From: Rhodobacter calidifons
GTDB lineage: Bacteria; Pseudomonadota; Alphaproteobacteria; Rhodobacterales; Rhodobacteraceae
DNA length: 64,000 nucleotides
Direction of reading: 5' to 3'
Assembly (NCBI RefSeq): GCF_011174775.1
Contig: NZ_JAANHS010000002.1
Span: 372,001 to 436,000, forward strand
Position numbers and translations under genes: made by a program. The notes below the pieces were generated by a model. The model ran no database searches. It was not told the origin of the DNA and saw nothing but the letters and a program-made list of their open reading frames with translations. Below, one piece after another: positions 15,564 through 24,266 of the stretch; position 1 is the stretch's first letter; each line of letters starts with the position of its first letter.

Positions 15564-17627
15564 CTAAAGAGCAAGCCGGGTCACCGCCCGTGCGACGGCG
15601 CAGACGATGTCGCGGGCATAGGCGGTATCGGTCGTCCGGTCGGCGGCGCGGTGGTAGTTCGGGTTGCCGTCGGCGGCGGGCTCGCTGGCGAGGTTCATGA
15701 AGAAATCCTCGCTGGCCAGCACCGCGCCCCAGCCCTGCTGGTGGAAAGCCGCGTGGTCAGAGCGGTTGATCGCCCCGTCATAGACGCTGCGGTCCGGTCC
15801 GCCGGAGGTCGAGGTGCCCTTGTAGATCTGCGCCGGTGCAAGGCGGCCCAGTTGCGCAGCGGCCAGGGCCACCCGGTCGGCCAGCGGCAGGCTGAGGTCG
15901 CGGACGGCCGGGTCGGTATAGCCCGCGTGCAGCTCGAAGATCCGGTTGGCGTCGGAATTGTAGCCGATCATGTCCATGCAGATGACGCCCCTGACCGGGG
16001 CCTTCGCGGCCTTCAGCGAAGCGGCATAGGCCTTGGACCCCACGAGGCCCGATTCCTCGGCGTTGAAGAAGCAGAAGCGGACGGTGTGGGTCAGCCGCCC
16101 GGCATAGGCGCGGAAGTGGCGGGCCAGCGACAGGACGCCGGCAAGACCCGAGCCGTTGTCGTCGCGGCCCGGGGCGGGGCTGGTGGGCGCCGAATAGCCC
16201 GGCTCGAACCCGGCGGTGGAATCCATATGCGCGCCGACGATGACGAGGCCCGCGCCGAAACCCGGAAGCGGGCAGCGTTGCTTCCACCAGGGAAACCAGG
16301 GTTGCAGCTTCAGCACCCTTTCGATCTCGGCGCGGATGGTGGCATCCGGGAGATCGGCAAGACCCTCGGCCCAGGCCTCGGGGGCCAGGGTGTCAAGGCC
16401 CGGCAGCCAGCGGTCGGGCGGCGGCAGGGGACCGGAATCGCGCAGGATGCGGAGGTAACGGTCCAGGATCTCGGGCCGGATGCGCAGGCGACCGAGGCCC
16501 GGCAGGTCGGCGATGATGTTGGAATGCGTCGCCCCGGCATGAACGAAATCGTGCCGCCAGGGGCAGTAGCCCATGGCGCGGAGGTCGGCGATCAGCGCGG
16601 CTTCGGCGCGCTTGTTGTCGGGGTGGGCGGAATGGCGCGAGACGATGGGGCCCGCGGCGTCAAGTGCCGTGACGCCGGTATAGCGGTCGAGGTCGGCGGC
16701 GTAGCCGGCCGTCACCACCGCGCAGCGCGGGCGGATTGTGGCAAGGATCTTGCGGATCTCGGGGTCGAGTTCGACGGCTTCGAGGATTTCGGGCAGCTTG
16801 CCCACGTCGGGCACGTCGAAATCGGCGGCTTCGGACATGGCGGGCAGGAGCAGGCCCGGATCGGGGGCGATGAATTCGGCATGGCCGTGGCCGCCGTGCA
16901 GGTGGAAGGCCTCTGCCGTCTCGCCGGGTTTCAGCGCGATGAGGATCTGGCCGGGTTCGCTGTACAGGATGGGCCGGCCGGCCAGGGCGGTTGCAAGGTC
17001 GTCGTGCTGGCCGTGGACGTCGCTGTCCAGCCGCGCCCAGACCAGATCCTCGGTCGCGGGGTCGCAGGCAAGCGGGAAGAAGGACAGTCCAAGGCTGGCA
17101 GCATCGGCCTGGGCATCCGGAGGGATCAGGGCGATCAGCGCCCAGCCCTCGGCGGCGGGCTGGAACTGCATCGGAATGGCACCGGACCGGGCGGCAAAGC
17201 GTTCCAGCCTTGCGCGCGGGCCGGCCATGCGGGCTGCAACGGGCGTCTGGCCCCCGGCCAGCATCGGGATCAGCGCGGGATGGGCGGCGGGGGTGAAGCC
17301 CGCGGCCCGCGCCTCGCCCCGCAGGCGACGGTCGGCCGAGACAAGGGCCGTGGCGGGATCGCCGCCCGACAGGCCGGCGAGGCCGCCGTAGGACAGGGGG
17401 CCGATGGGTTGCAGGCGCAGGCCTGCGGGGGCAAGGCCGGACAGGCGCTCGGTCCCCGGCATGTCGGCCGCGCCGGGGATGGCCAGGATGATCTCGACGC
17501 CGGACAGGCCGGCGGCGGTGTCCCGCAGGCTGGGGGCGAGATCGAGGCCGAGGATGCGGCCGTCGTCCTCGCGCAGGCTGCCGCTGGTCTGGTCGAGGAG
17601 GACGATGGCGCGGGTGATCCGGGGCAT
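15564..17627 (-). CDS. M28-family zinc aminopeptidase with a large N-terminal extension
   Basis: A 687-residue protein. The C-terminal third (about 455-687) is a complete M28 domain: His467 and Asp469 in GAHMDS, bridging Asp489 in GRDDNGSG, Glu524/Glu525 in NAEESGL, Asp552 in MDMIGYN and His625 in SDHAAF. It should be a two-zinc exopeptidase. Residues 1-125 look like a degenerate HAD-type fold (LLDQTSG near the start, ALVSADRRLRGEARAAGF near residue 95), and 130-440 is unassigned. No signal peptide or membrane segment is visible, which is unusual because many M28 enzymes are exported. The ATG follows AGGAG. Last gene of the leftward arm of the protease island. Confidence 0.85.
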   Translation of the reverse strand: MPRITRAIVLLDQTSGSLREDDGRILGLDLAPSLRDTAAGLSGVEIILAIPGAADMPGTERLSGLAPAGLRLQPIGPLSYGGLAGLSGGDPATALVSADRRLRGEARAAGFTPAAHPALIPMLAGGQTPVAARMAGPRARLERFAARSGAIPMQFQPAAEGWALIALIPPDAQADAASLGLSFFPLACDPATEDLVWARLDSDVHGQHDDLATALAGRPILYSEPGQILIALKPGETAEAFHLHGGHGHAEFIAPDPGLLLPAMSEAADFDVPDVGKLPEILEAVELDPEIRKILATIRPRCAVVTAGYAADLDRYTGVTALDAAGPIVSRHSAHPDNKRAEAALIADLRAMGYCPWRHDFVHAGATHSNIIADLPGLGRLRIRPEILDRYLRILRDSGPLPPPDRWLPGLDTLAPEAWAEGLADLPDATIRAEIERVLKLQPWFPWWKQRCPLPGFGAGLVIVGAHMDSTAGFEPGYSAPTSPAPGRDDNGSGLAGVLSLARHFRAYAGRLTHTVRFCFFNAEESGLVGSKAYAASLKAAKAPVRGVICMDMIGYNSDANRIFELHAGYTDPAVRDLSLPLADRVALAAAQLGRLAPAQIYKGTSTSGGPDRSVYDGAINRSDHAAFHQQGWGAVLASEDFFMNLASEPAADGNPNYHRAADRTTDTAYARDIVCAVARAVTRLAL

Positions 17628-17645
17628 GGCGGGTCTCCTGAAGGG

Positions 17646-18182
17646 TCAGGGCGTGGGGGTTCCGTAGCTCAGGCGCAGCAGGCGGGTGGCGCACCAGCTG
17701 CGGGTCAGCACGAAGAGGCGGTCGAACTGGCTGTCGGCCAGCTCGGCCAGGCCGGGCGCGCCAAGCGCGGCGGCGATGTCGTCCACCGTGTTGGAATGGG
17801 CGACGACCAGGACGGTGCGCCCGGCATGGCCGGCGCGGATCGCGGCGACGAGGCCGGCGGCGTCGGTGGCGTTGTAGAGCGTCGGTTGCAGCCCCGCGCC
17901 CTGCGCCGCCGGGCCGCCGGTCTGGCGCGAACGGGTCGTGTCGGTCACGAAGACGGCCGAGAGGTTGGCGTCCTGAAGCATCCGGGCCAGAAGCGCCGCG
18001 CGGGCCTGGCCGGCCGGGGTCAGCGCCGGATCGGCCCCGGCCCCGCGTTCGGCATGGCGGACGAGGACAACCGTTGCCGTCCACAGGACCGCGGCCAGCT
18101 TGCGCCGGATCGTGGCGGTCGGCTCGATCTGGTGGTGCGGCAGGAGGCCCGCCTGGGCAGAGGCGGAGGCGGAACGGGTCAT
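17646..18182 (-). CDS. histidine phosphatase family protein (phosphoglycerate mutase-like)
   Basis: A 178-residue protein. The phosphohistidine motif is VLVRHAERG at about residue 36, with SRQT downstream and the second catalytic His in VVAHSNTV. These define the histidine phosphatase superfamily; it is short, without the insertions of glycolytic mutases, so it is probably a small-molecule or protein phosphatase. The start is ATG 18182 behind GGAAGG. It lies between the HExxH peptidase and M28 genes on the same strand, 18 bases before M28, so it is probably part of the island, although its role there is unknown. Confidence 0.8.
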   Translation of the reverse strand: MTRSASASAQAGLLPHHQIEPTATIRRKLAAVLWTATVVLVRHAERGAGADPALTPAGQARAALLARMLQDANLSAVFVTDTTRSRQTGGPAAQGAGLQPTLYNATDAAGLVAAIRAGHAGRTVLVVAHSNTVDDIAAALGAPGLAELADSQFDRLFVLTRSWCATRLLRLSYGTPTP

Positions 18183-18217
18183 GGAAAAGGCCTTCCGGGA
18201 AATCTTGAGGAACAAGG

Positions 18218-18242
18218 CTCCGGGGCCAGGGCGGCCCCGGAG
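18218..18242 (-). terminator. intra-operon hairpin
   Basis: A perfect 10-base-pair GC stem (CTCCGGGGCC / GGCCCCGGAG) with a 5-base loop follows the HExxH peptidase gene by 14 bases and precedes the phosphatase gene. The minus-strand tail is only weakly T-rich (CTTGTTCCTC). It may lower transcription into, or protect the message of, the two downstream genes. Confidence 0.45.
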
Positions 18243-18256
18243 CGGGTCTTGCGCGG

Positions 18257-21079
18257 TCAGCCGTCGTCGAAGTCGATTTCCAGCCGCATGGTGCGGATGC
18301 CGCGGCTGCCGCCCTCGGCCGCTTCACCGCGGAGGATCCGCAGGATTTCCTCGATGGTGGGCTTGCGCGTGCGGACGGGCCGGTCGGGGAACTTCGGCGG
18401 CCAGTCCTTCGGGCCGTCCTTGGGCGGATCCTCGTCGTCGGGCTCGCCCGGGTCGTCGTCCTTGTCCATCCGGAAGTCGAGCTTGTAGGTCATCCCGCCC
18501 GAAAGCTCTCCATCCAGAAGGGTGCGGATCTGGATCTCGTCGTCCTTGCGGTCGATCGACTGGCGCAGCTGGTCGGCGTCGAAGTCCTTGCCGGGGGTCA
18601 GCACCAGCATGACCTTGCGCGTCTCGCGCGGGCCGAGTTCGAACTTCGCGCCGCCGGCCGAGCGGATGGCGAGCCTCCAGCCCAGCTTTTGCAGGAATTT
18701 CGGCAGCGTGACCTCGACACGCACCGCGACCGGCTTCTTGAACGGGTTGCGGATCCAGATGACGTGCCTGCGGAAGAGCCTGATGATGTCGAAGAGCGTC
18801 GGCCGCACCGGCGAGACGTTGCGCTGGCCGATGTTGTTGTCGAAGGGCACGAAGCGGTGTTCGGGGATCGTGCCCTGGATCGTGGTGTCGTTGCCGGGGT
18901 CGCCGGTGGCGTGGGCGATGGCCATCAGGCATTCGTGGCCGACCACCGTGGGCACAAAGCGGAAGGGGCCGAGGATCACGCTGGCACCGGGTGCCAGTGG
19001 GCCGGGGGCCGACAGCGTGGGCGTGTCCATCGGCGCCCAGTCGTCGGGGAAGGCGAGACCCGAGCCGGGAAGGGCGTGATAGGCATCCACCCGGACGTTC
19101 TGCGCCGGTTGCAGGCCGCGGTTCTTCACCCGGACATACATGTAGCTGCGGAAGCCGACGAGCGGGTTCTGGTGGGTCAGCCCGCCGTCGGGGCGGCGGC
19201 GGCACCACATGTCCTGGCAGGACCAGTGGTTCGCAAGATAGGTGTATTCCCCGCCCCGCCCGTCGTCGATGTAGACATCGACGTCCGGCGGGTTGCCTTC
19301 GCGGTTCACCGTCTGCGGCTGGCCGGGGGCGGCGCCGGGCTGGAACAGGCCCTGCTTCTCGAAGGCCCAGCGGATCACCTTGTGCAGCGCGCCGCCCGGA
19401 ATGCCCTTGAACGCGGACGTGGTGCGGTCGGCGGTCTGGAGATTGCCGACGAAGACCTCGGGAATCGGGGTCGTGGCGGTCATCAGGCCGATGGCCTTGA
19501 AGATGAGGAAGGCGGTGACCTCGGCCGCCCGCCGCTGGGTCGGCAGATGCGGGGAATCGCCCCCGATCGCGCGATAGAAGCGGAAGAGCGTGGTCGAGAG
19601 CACCTGTTCGCCGCCGTACTGGGTGTTCCAGCGCGGTCCGAACCAGGCCCAGCCGTCGGCGATGGCGCGGTCGTGGCGGCGGTCGATGTTGAGCCCCGCC
19701 CCGGTCCAGGGGAAGGTCATGAAGCGGTCCGCCGCCTGCGAGCCGGGGTCGTTCAGCACCGCGGCAAGCGTGTCGCCGGCCGAATGGGCAAAGCCGAAGT
19801 TCGGGCTGTTGACATGGTCCCACAGCAGCGCATGGCCGAATTCGTGCCAGGCGACGCGGTTGTCGGTGGCGATCCCGATGGTCCGGCCCGCAATCATCTT
19901 GCCATACAGGAACTCGCGCAGCCCGTTGCCCATCGCATTGCCCGGGGCCATGGCGTTCACCCCATCCCCGAGCGCGCGGAAGTCGCAGGGCACGGGGAAG
20001 GTCGTCCCGTCGAAGTAGGTCGCGACGTTGAAGCCGAAATCCTCCATCGTGCGGAACAGCCGGTCGTTGTGGTAGTAGCAGTTGGTCGCGGTGAACTCTT
20101 CGGTCTGGGCATCGAAGTTGAAGGCCCCGGAATTGTTCGGAACGGTCGGGGATGCCTGCACCGGCGCCTGCAACTCGGCGATCCGCACATAGGTCCCGGC
20201 AAGCGGTTGCGGCGCCGCCGGGGTCAGCCCGGCCAGCGTGCGCGAACTGCGGAACGGGTTCAGCACCGCGTTCGGCGACGCCGCAGTGACGGCGGCCCCG
20301 GTCTGGGTCTGGGGGTCGCGGTCGAAGACAAGCCCCGTGGCGCAGGCGACCAGCGCGCGCAGATAGAGGACGTCGCCCGACTTCGGCTCGACCAGGGCGC
20401 GCCAGTTGACCTGGGGTTGGCCCTTGGCCATTGCCGCCTGGAACAGCACCTCGTCGCAGATGTAGTGCTTGCCCTTGGCCAGCCCCTTCAGCCTGGGCGC
20501 CGGCAGATGCGGCAGTTCGACCCCGGGGCCGCCGATGCAGCCTTCGTGGTCATGGGCTTCCTCGCGTTCGTCCGGTTCATAGCGCAGCACCACCTGGCGC
20601 TCGATCCGGGCGTTATCCATGTCGGGCAGCTCGAAGCCCAGCATCTTGATCAGCGCGGCGCGGCTGACCTTGCGCGGCCCGCCTTCGGCCAGGGCAGAGG
20701 GGTTTTCCACCCGGATCTCGGCATGCATCGAGGACTGGACCGATTCCAGCGCGAGGCTATCGCCGTTCATCTGCATCCCCAGCCGCGCCCCGAACACGTC
20801 GAGACCCAGCACGGTCTGGCGATAGACCACAACCTTGGTGCCCGCGATGTCCTTCTCGGACTGGAATTCGGCGACCGGACTGTCGCCCGCGCCTTCCGGC
20901 ACAGGCTCTCCCGCCAGCCGGGTGCCTGCAAGGCCAAGCGTGCCTTGCAGGGATTTCATGTAGTGTTCCGCCGCCAGTTGCGGCGTTGACAGAGTCGTGG
21001 CGCTTTCCAGTGTCGAGGCTTCGGGGCCTTGCACAAAGACGACTTCGCCATACTCGTTGCGAACAACGGTCTCGGCCAT
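18257..21079 (-). CDS. large HExxH (fungalysin/thermolysin-like) metallopeptidase without signal peptide
   Basis: A 940-residue protein. Residues 30-150 resemble the FTP propeptide of fungalysin/thermolysin-type enzymes. The zinc motif is HEFGH (412-416), followed 20 residues after the second His by SAGD (Asp436), where M4/M36 enzymes normally have Glu. Residues 650-770 look like an immunoglobulin/CARDB-type beta domain (RVKNRGLQPAQNVRVDAYH), and the last 80 residues are acidic and proline-rich (DKDDDPGEPDDEDPPKDGP). No signal peptide or anchor is seen although relatives are secreted. First gene of the leftward arm of the island, divergent from the S8-S1 protease. Confidence 0.8.
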   Translation of the reverse strand: MAETVVRNEYGEVVFVQGPEASTLESATTLSTPQLAAEHYMKSLQGTLGLAGTRLAGEPVPEGAGDSPVAEFQSEKDIAGTKVVVYRQTVLGLDVFGARLGMQMNGDSLALESVQSSMHAEIRVENPSALAEGGPRKVSRAALIKMLGFELPDMDNARIERQVVLRYEPDEREEAHDHEGCIGGPGVELPHLPAPRLKGLAKGKHYICDEVLFQAAMAKGQPQVNWRALVEPKSGDVLYLRALVACATGLVFDRDPQTQTGAAVTAASPNAVLNPFRSSRTLAGLTPAAPQPLAGTYVRIAELQAPVQASPTVPNNSGAFNFDAQTEEFTATNCYYHNDRLFRTMEDFGFNVATYFDGTTFPVPCDFRALGDGVNAMAPGNAMGNGLREFLYGKMIAGRTIGIATDNRVAWHEFGHALLWDHVNSPNFGFAHSAGDTLAAVLNDPGSQAADRFMTFPWTGAGLNIDRRHDRAIADGWAWFGPRWNTQYGGEQVLSTTLFRFYRAIGGDSPHLPTQRRAAEVTAFLIFKAIGLMTATTPIPEVFVGNLQTADRTTSAFKGIPGGALHKVIRWAFEKQGLFQPGAAPGQPQTVNREGNPPDVDVYIDDGRGGEYTYLANHWSCQDMWCRRRPDGGLTHQNPLVGFRSYMYVRVKNRGLQPAQNVRVDAYHALPGSGLAFPDDWAPMDTPTLSAPGPLAPGASVILGPFRFVPTVVGHECLMAIAHATGDPGNDTTIQGTIPEHRFVPFDNNIGQRNVSPVRPTLFDIIRLFRRHVIWIRNPFKKPVAVRVEVTLPKFLQKLGWRLAIRSAGGAKFELGPRETRKVMLVLTPGKDFDADQLRQSIDRKDDEIQIRTLLDGELSGGMTYKLDFRMDKDDDPGEPDDEDPPKDGPKDWPPKFPDRPVRTRKPTIEEILRILRGEAAEGGSRGIRTMRLEIDFDDG

Positions 21080-21461
21080 CCTATGTCCTTCCTGAATGGG
21101 CTGGCCTGCGGAATGCGGGCCGGAAAAATGCGACAGACGCCGGAAAACCCCGGCAAAAACAGCAAGGTGATTCGGAAGATGCGGGCGCGGAAATGAATGA
21201 GGCGCCTGAACGACACCTTACCGCAATCGCCCGAGTCGGCCAATCGCTGTTTCAACCCTGGGCGGAACCTGACGCATTATTCACGCTGAAATGCGCGGAA
21301 ATGCGTTACAATTTCTGCGATTGTTGATTGTTTCCGGTTTTCTCTCCGTTGCATCGGCACCCCTGCCAGAGACGAATTGGCGTCTCTGCCGATCGTTTCC
21401 TGCTGCTGCTCCGGTCCTGTCCATTCCATGAAACTAACCTTTGCAAACAGGAGTTGGGCCG
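21080..21461. promoter_or_regulatory. 382-base divergent control region of the protease island
   Basis: No gene is apparent. The spacer is visibly richer in A and T than its surroundings and must hold the promoters of both arms. The clearest element is a perfect 8-base inverted repeat with a 6-base centre, CAGAGACG-AATTGG-CGTCTCTG (21367-21388), 73 bases before the S8-S1 start, a good operator or leader-hairpin candidate. A smaller stem (GCCGG/CCGGC around 21137-21152) sits near the other arm. I see no exact EcfG or heat-shock promoter match. Confidence 0.5.
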
Positions 21462-24266
21462 ATGTCGCTTTCCGGATTGCCGTTCCTGCGCTCGCTGATG
21501 CAGGAGGCCGCGCCCGAGGACGGGCGGTCGCTTTACGACCCCGACCGGCTGCGGCTGGCACTGACGGTGCCGGCGGGTGGCGAGGACGGGGCGACGCTGC
21601 GCAAGCGGCTGGCGGGGCTTCTGGGATCGGACCGTTTCGCGCTGGAACCGCTGTTCGAGGCGGCCGAGCCGGACGAGCCGTTGACCTATACCTTCGCCCC
21701 GCATGGCCTTGACCGGACCCTGCCCGAGGACGTGCTGTTTGCCATCAGCGCCGATCTGCGCAAGGCCCTGGGCCTGGTGGCCTGCGATCCCGACATCGGC
21801 GCTGCGGTCTATGTCGAGCCCGTGCCCGAGGTCCCCGCCGGGACCGAAGGCGTGGTCATGGACGCGATCTGCTGGGCGAAGGGCATCGCGCCCGAGCCCA
21901 AGACCTGGGCGCTGGAGACGACGCGGGTGCTTCAGGCCTGGGCGCTGTCTCCGGGCAAGGGGCAGGGGATCATCGTGGCGCAGCCCGATACCGGGATCGC
22001 CGACCATGCCGAATTCGCGGATACCACCTTCGATTTCTCGAAATCCCTGAACCTGATCGAGGGCGGCAAGCAGCCGACCGATCCGCTTCTGCCCTCGATG
22101 TCGAACCCTGGGCACGGGACGGGAACGGGGTCGGTGCTGGCCTCGGGCGAGGGCGGCCTGATGAAGGGCGCGGCCCCGAAGGCGACGCTGGTGCCGATCC
22201 GCGCGATCAATGATGTGAAGATCGTGAACGCGGCGCCGGTGGCCAGGGCCATCGACCATGCGGTCAATGTCGGCGCGCATGTGATCTCGATGAGCCTGGG
22301 CGGCATCCCGACCTTTGCGCTGCGCCAGGCGGTGCGGCGGGCGGTGCGCAACAACGTGATCCTGGTGGCCGCGGCGGGGAACTGCATCGGCGCGGTGGTC
22401 TGGCCCGCGGCTTATCCCGAGATGATCGCGGTCGGGGGCACCAACCAGAAGGACAAGAAGTGGAAGGGCTCGTCGCACGGGCCGGCGGTGGACATCTCGG
22501 CCCCGGCGGAATTCGTCTGGCGGGCGGACCGGCAGAAATCCACGGCGCCGAGGGACGGGGTCGTGGGCGGGCAGGGCACATCCTTTGCCACGGCGCTGAC
22601 GGCGGGGATCGCGGCCTTGTGGCTGGGCCACCACGGCCGGGCACAGGTGATTGCCGAGGCGAACCGGCGCGGGATCAGCGTGCAGGCGCTGTTCCGCACG
22701 GCGGCGCAGCAGACGGCGCGGAAGCCGCCGGGCTTCCCCTCGGGCCTGGGGGCAGGCGTGATCAATGCCGAGGCACTGTTGCAGCTGCCGCTGGCCGGCA
22801 TCGCGGCCGCTGCGCCGGAATCGCCGCTTGACCCGGACCCGAGCGGCGGGATCGAGCAGGCGCTGACGCGGCTTTTCGGTCCGGGGCGGGTGGATCCCGA
22901 CTTCGACTGGGACGCCTACGGGCCGGAAGTCGCGGCCCTGGCCCTGGCCGATGCGCGGGCGGGCAGAAGTCCGCGCGGGCCGGGGCGCGAGGCGCGGGCG
23001 TTCCGGATGGCCTCGCCCGGTCTGGCCGATGCGGCGGCGGCCAGCCGCGATCCGCGCCTGGCGCAGCTGGCGCTGCGCGGGCGGCCGCGGGCGCCCTCGA
23101 TCCTGATCCCTGCCCCGGTGGATGAGGGACGGGTGAACCGGGTGCTGACGGGCATTGCCGCGACGCGGGTGCCGGGCATCACGGCGGAATCCGCGGCGGC
23201 GATGGATCCGAAGGTCGGCCAGGCGCGGCTGGACCCGCAGGGGCGGCAGGAGTTCCTGCACCCCCTGGCCGAGCGTCTGGCCAACAGTTCGCAGACCGTG
23301 GACCTGAACCGGCTGGACGAGGGACTGGCCAGGCTGCATGCCGAGGGCACCTCGGCGCGGCTGGACGACACGGTGATGATCCAGCTTGAGGCGCTGGTCT
23401 CGCTGACCGAACGCCCCGCGATTGCGGTCAACTGGCGCACCACGCCGGAGGGGCGGCAGGTGCAGACCATCGACACCGATCACCCCGATCTCGGCCAGTT
23501 CGCCGGGCTGCTGGCGCTGGCGCGGCAGGATCTGGAGGACGGGCCGTTGCAGGCCGTGGGGCGGATCGACGGCGACGGCATCCATCTGGGCACGGGCTTT
23601 GTCGCAGGCCAAGGGCTGGTGATGACCAACCGCCATGTGCTGGAGGAATTCGCCAGCCCCCTGCCGCGCGCCGACAGCCCGCGGCGCTGGCAGATGGTGC
23701 GGGCGGCAACGATCGACTTTTCGCCCTCGGGCAACGATCCGGCGCAGAAGTTCGCCATCGAGGAGGTGGCCTTTGCCGGACCGCAGCAGATCAGCCGGCT
23801 GCCGATCAGCTTTGACAAGCTGGACATGGCGCTTTTGCGCGTCCAGACGGTGAACGCGGCAGGCATGGCGCTGCCGAAGCCCTTCCGGGTCAACGCCGAC
23901 ACCGCCTGGCGGGGGGCGGATGCCAACCTGTTCGTGGTGGGCTACCCGGCGCCGCCGACGGCCGTGCCAAGGGACGAACGTGGCGCCATGCGGCATGATG
24001 TGGTCGAAAGGCTGCGCGAGCTGTTCGGGCTGAACTATCGCCGCAAGTATTTCAGCCCCGGTCTGGCGCAGTCGGCGCGGGCCTGGGTCTTCGACCATGA
24101 CGCGACGACGCTGGGCGGCAATTCCGGTTCGGTCGTCGGACATCTGGCGGGCGATCTGCCGGCGGTGGGGCTGCATTTCGCCGGTGACTGGCTGCGGGCC
24201 AACCATGCGCATGACCTGGCCCAGGTCCGGCTGACCACCCCCGGCCTTTCGGTGCTGGTGCCGTGA
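21462..24266 (+). CDS. double serine protease: subtilisin (S8) fused to trypsin-like (S1)
   Basis: A 934-residue protein with two complete catalytic triads. Subtilisin domain, about 155-445: Asp176 (AQPDTGI), His219 (GHGTGTG), Asn307 (AAAGN), Ser374 (GTSFATAL). After a 240-residue linker, a trypsin-like domain, about 690-930: His725 (TNRHVL), Asp788 (LDMALL), Ser888 (GGNSGS). There is no signal peptide, so both should act in the cytosol. ATG 21462 follows CAGGAG at a spacing of eight. Its TGA overlaps the next gene's GTG start by four bases. S8-S1 fusions are unusual; one domain may activate the other or both may process a shared target. Confidence 0.88.
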   Translation: MSLSGLPFLRSLMQEAAPEDGRSLYDPDRLRLALTVPAGGEDGATLRKRLAGLLGSDRFALEPLFEAAEPDEPLTYTFAPHGLDRTLPEDVLFAISADLRKALGLVACDPDIGAAVYVEPVPEVPAGTEGVVMDAICWAKGIAPEPKTWALETTRVLQAWALSPGKGQGIIVAQPDTGIADHAEFADTTFDFSKSLNLIEGGKQPTDPLLPSMSNPGHGTGTGSVLASGEGGLMKGAAPKATLVPIRAINDVKIVNAAPVARAIDHAVNVGAHVISMSLGGIPTFALRQAVRRAVRNNVILVAAAGNCIGAVVWPAAYPEMIAVGGTNQKDKKWKGSSHGPAVDISAPAEFVWRADRQKSTAPRDGVVGGQGTSFATALTAGIAALWLGHHGRAQVIAEANRRGISVQALFRTAAQQTARKPPGFPSGLGAGVINAEALLQLPLAGIAAAAPESPLDPDPSGGIEQALTRLFGPGRVDPDFDWDAYGPEVAALALADARAGRSPRGPGREARAFRMASPGLADAAAASRDPRLAQLALRGRPRAPSILIPAPVDEGRVNRVLTGIAATRVPGITAESAAAMDPKVGQARLDPQGRQEFLHPLAERLANSSQTVDLNRLDEGLARLHAEGTSARLDDTVMIQLEALVSLTERPAIAVNWRTTPEGRQVQTIDTDHPDLGQFAGLLALARQDLEDGPLQAVGRIDGDGIHLGTGFVAGQGLVMTNRHVLEEFASPLPRADSPRRWQMVRAATIDFSPSGNDPAQKFAIEEVAFAGPQQISRLPISFDKLDMALLRVQTVNAAGMALPKPFRVNADTAWRGADANLFVVGYPAPPTAVPRDERGAMRHDVVERLRELFGLNYRRKYFSPGLAQSARAWVFDHDATTLGGNSGSVVGHLAGDLPAVGLHFAGDWLRANHAHDLAQVRLTTPGLSVLVP

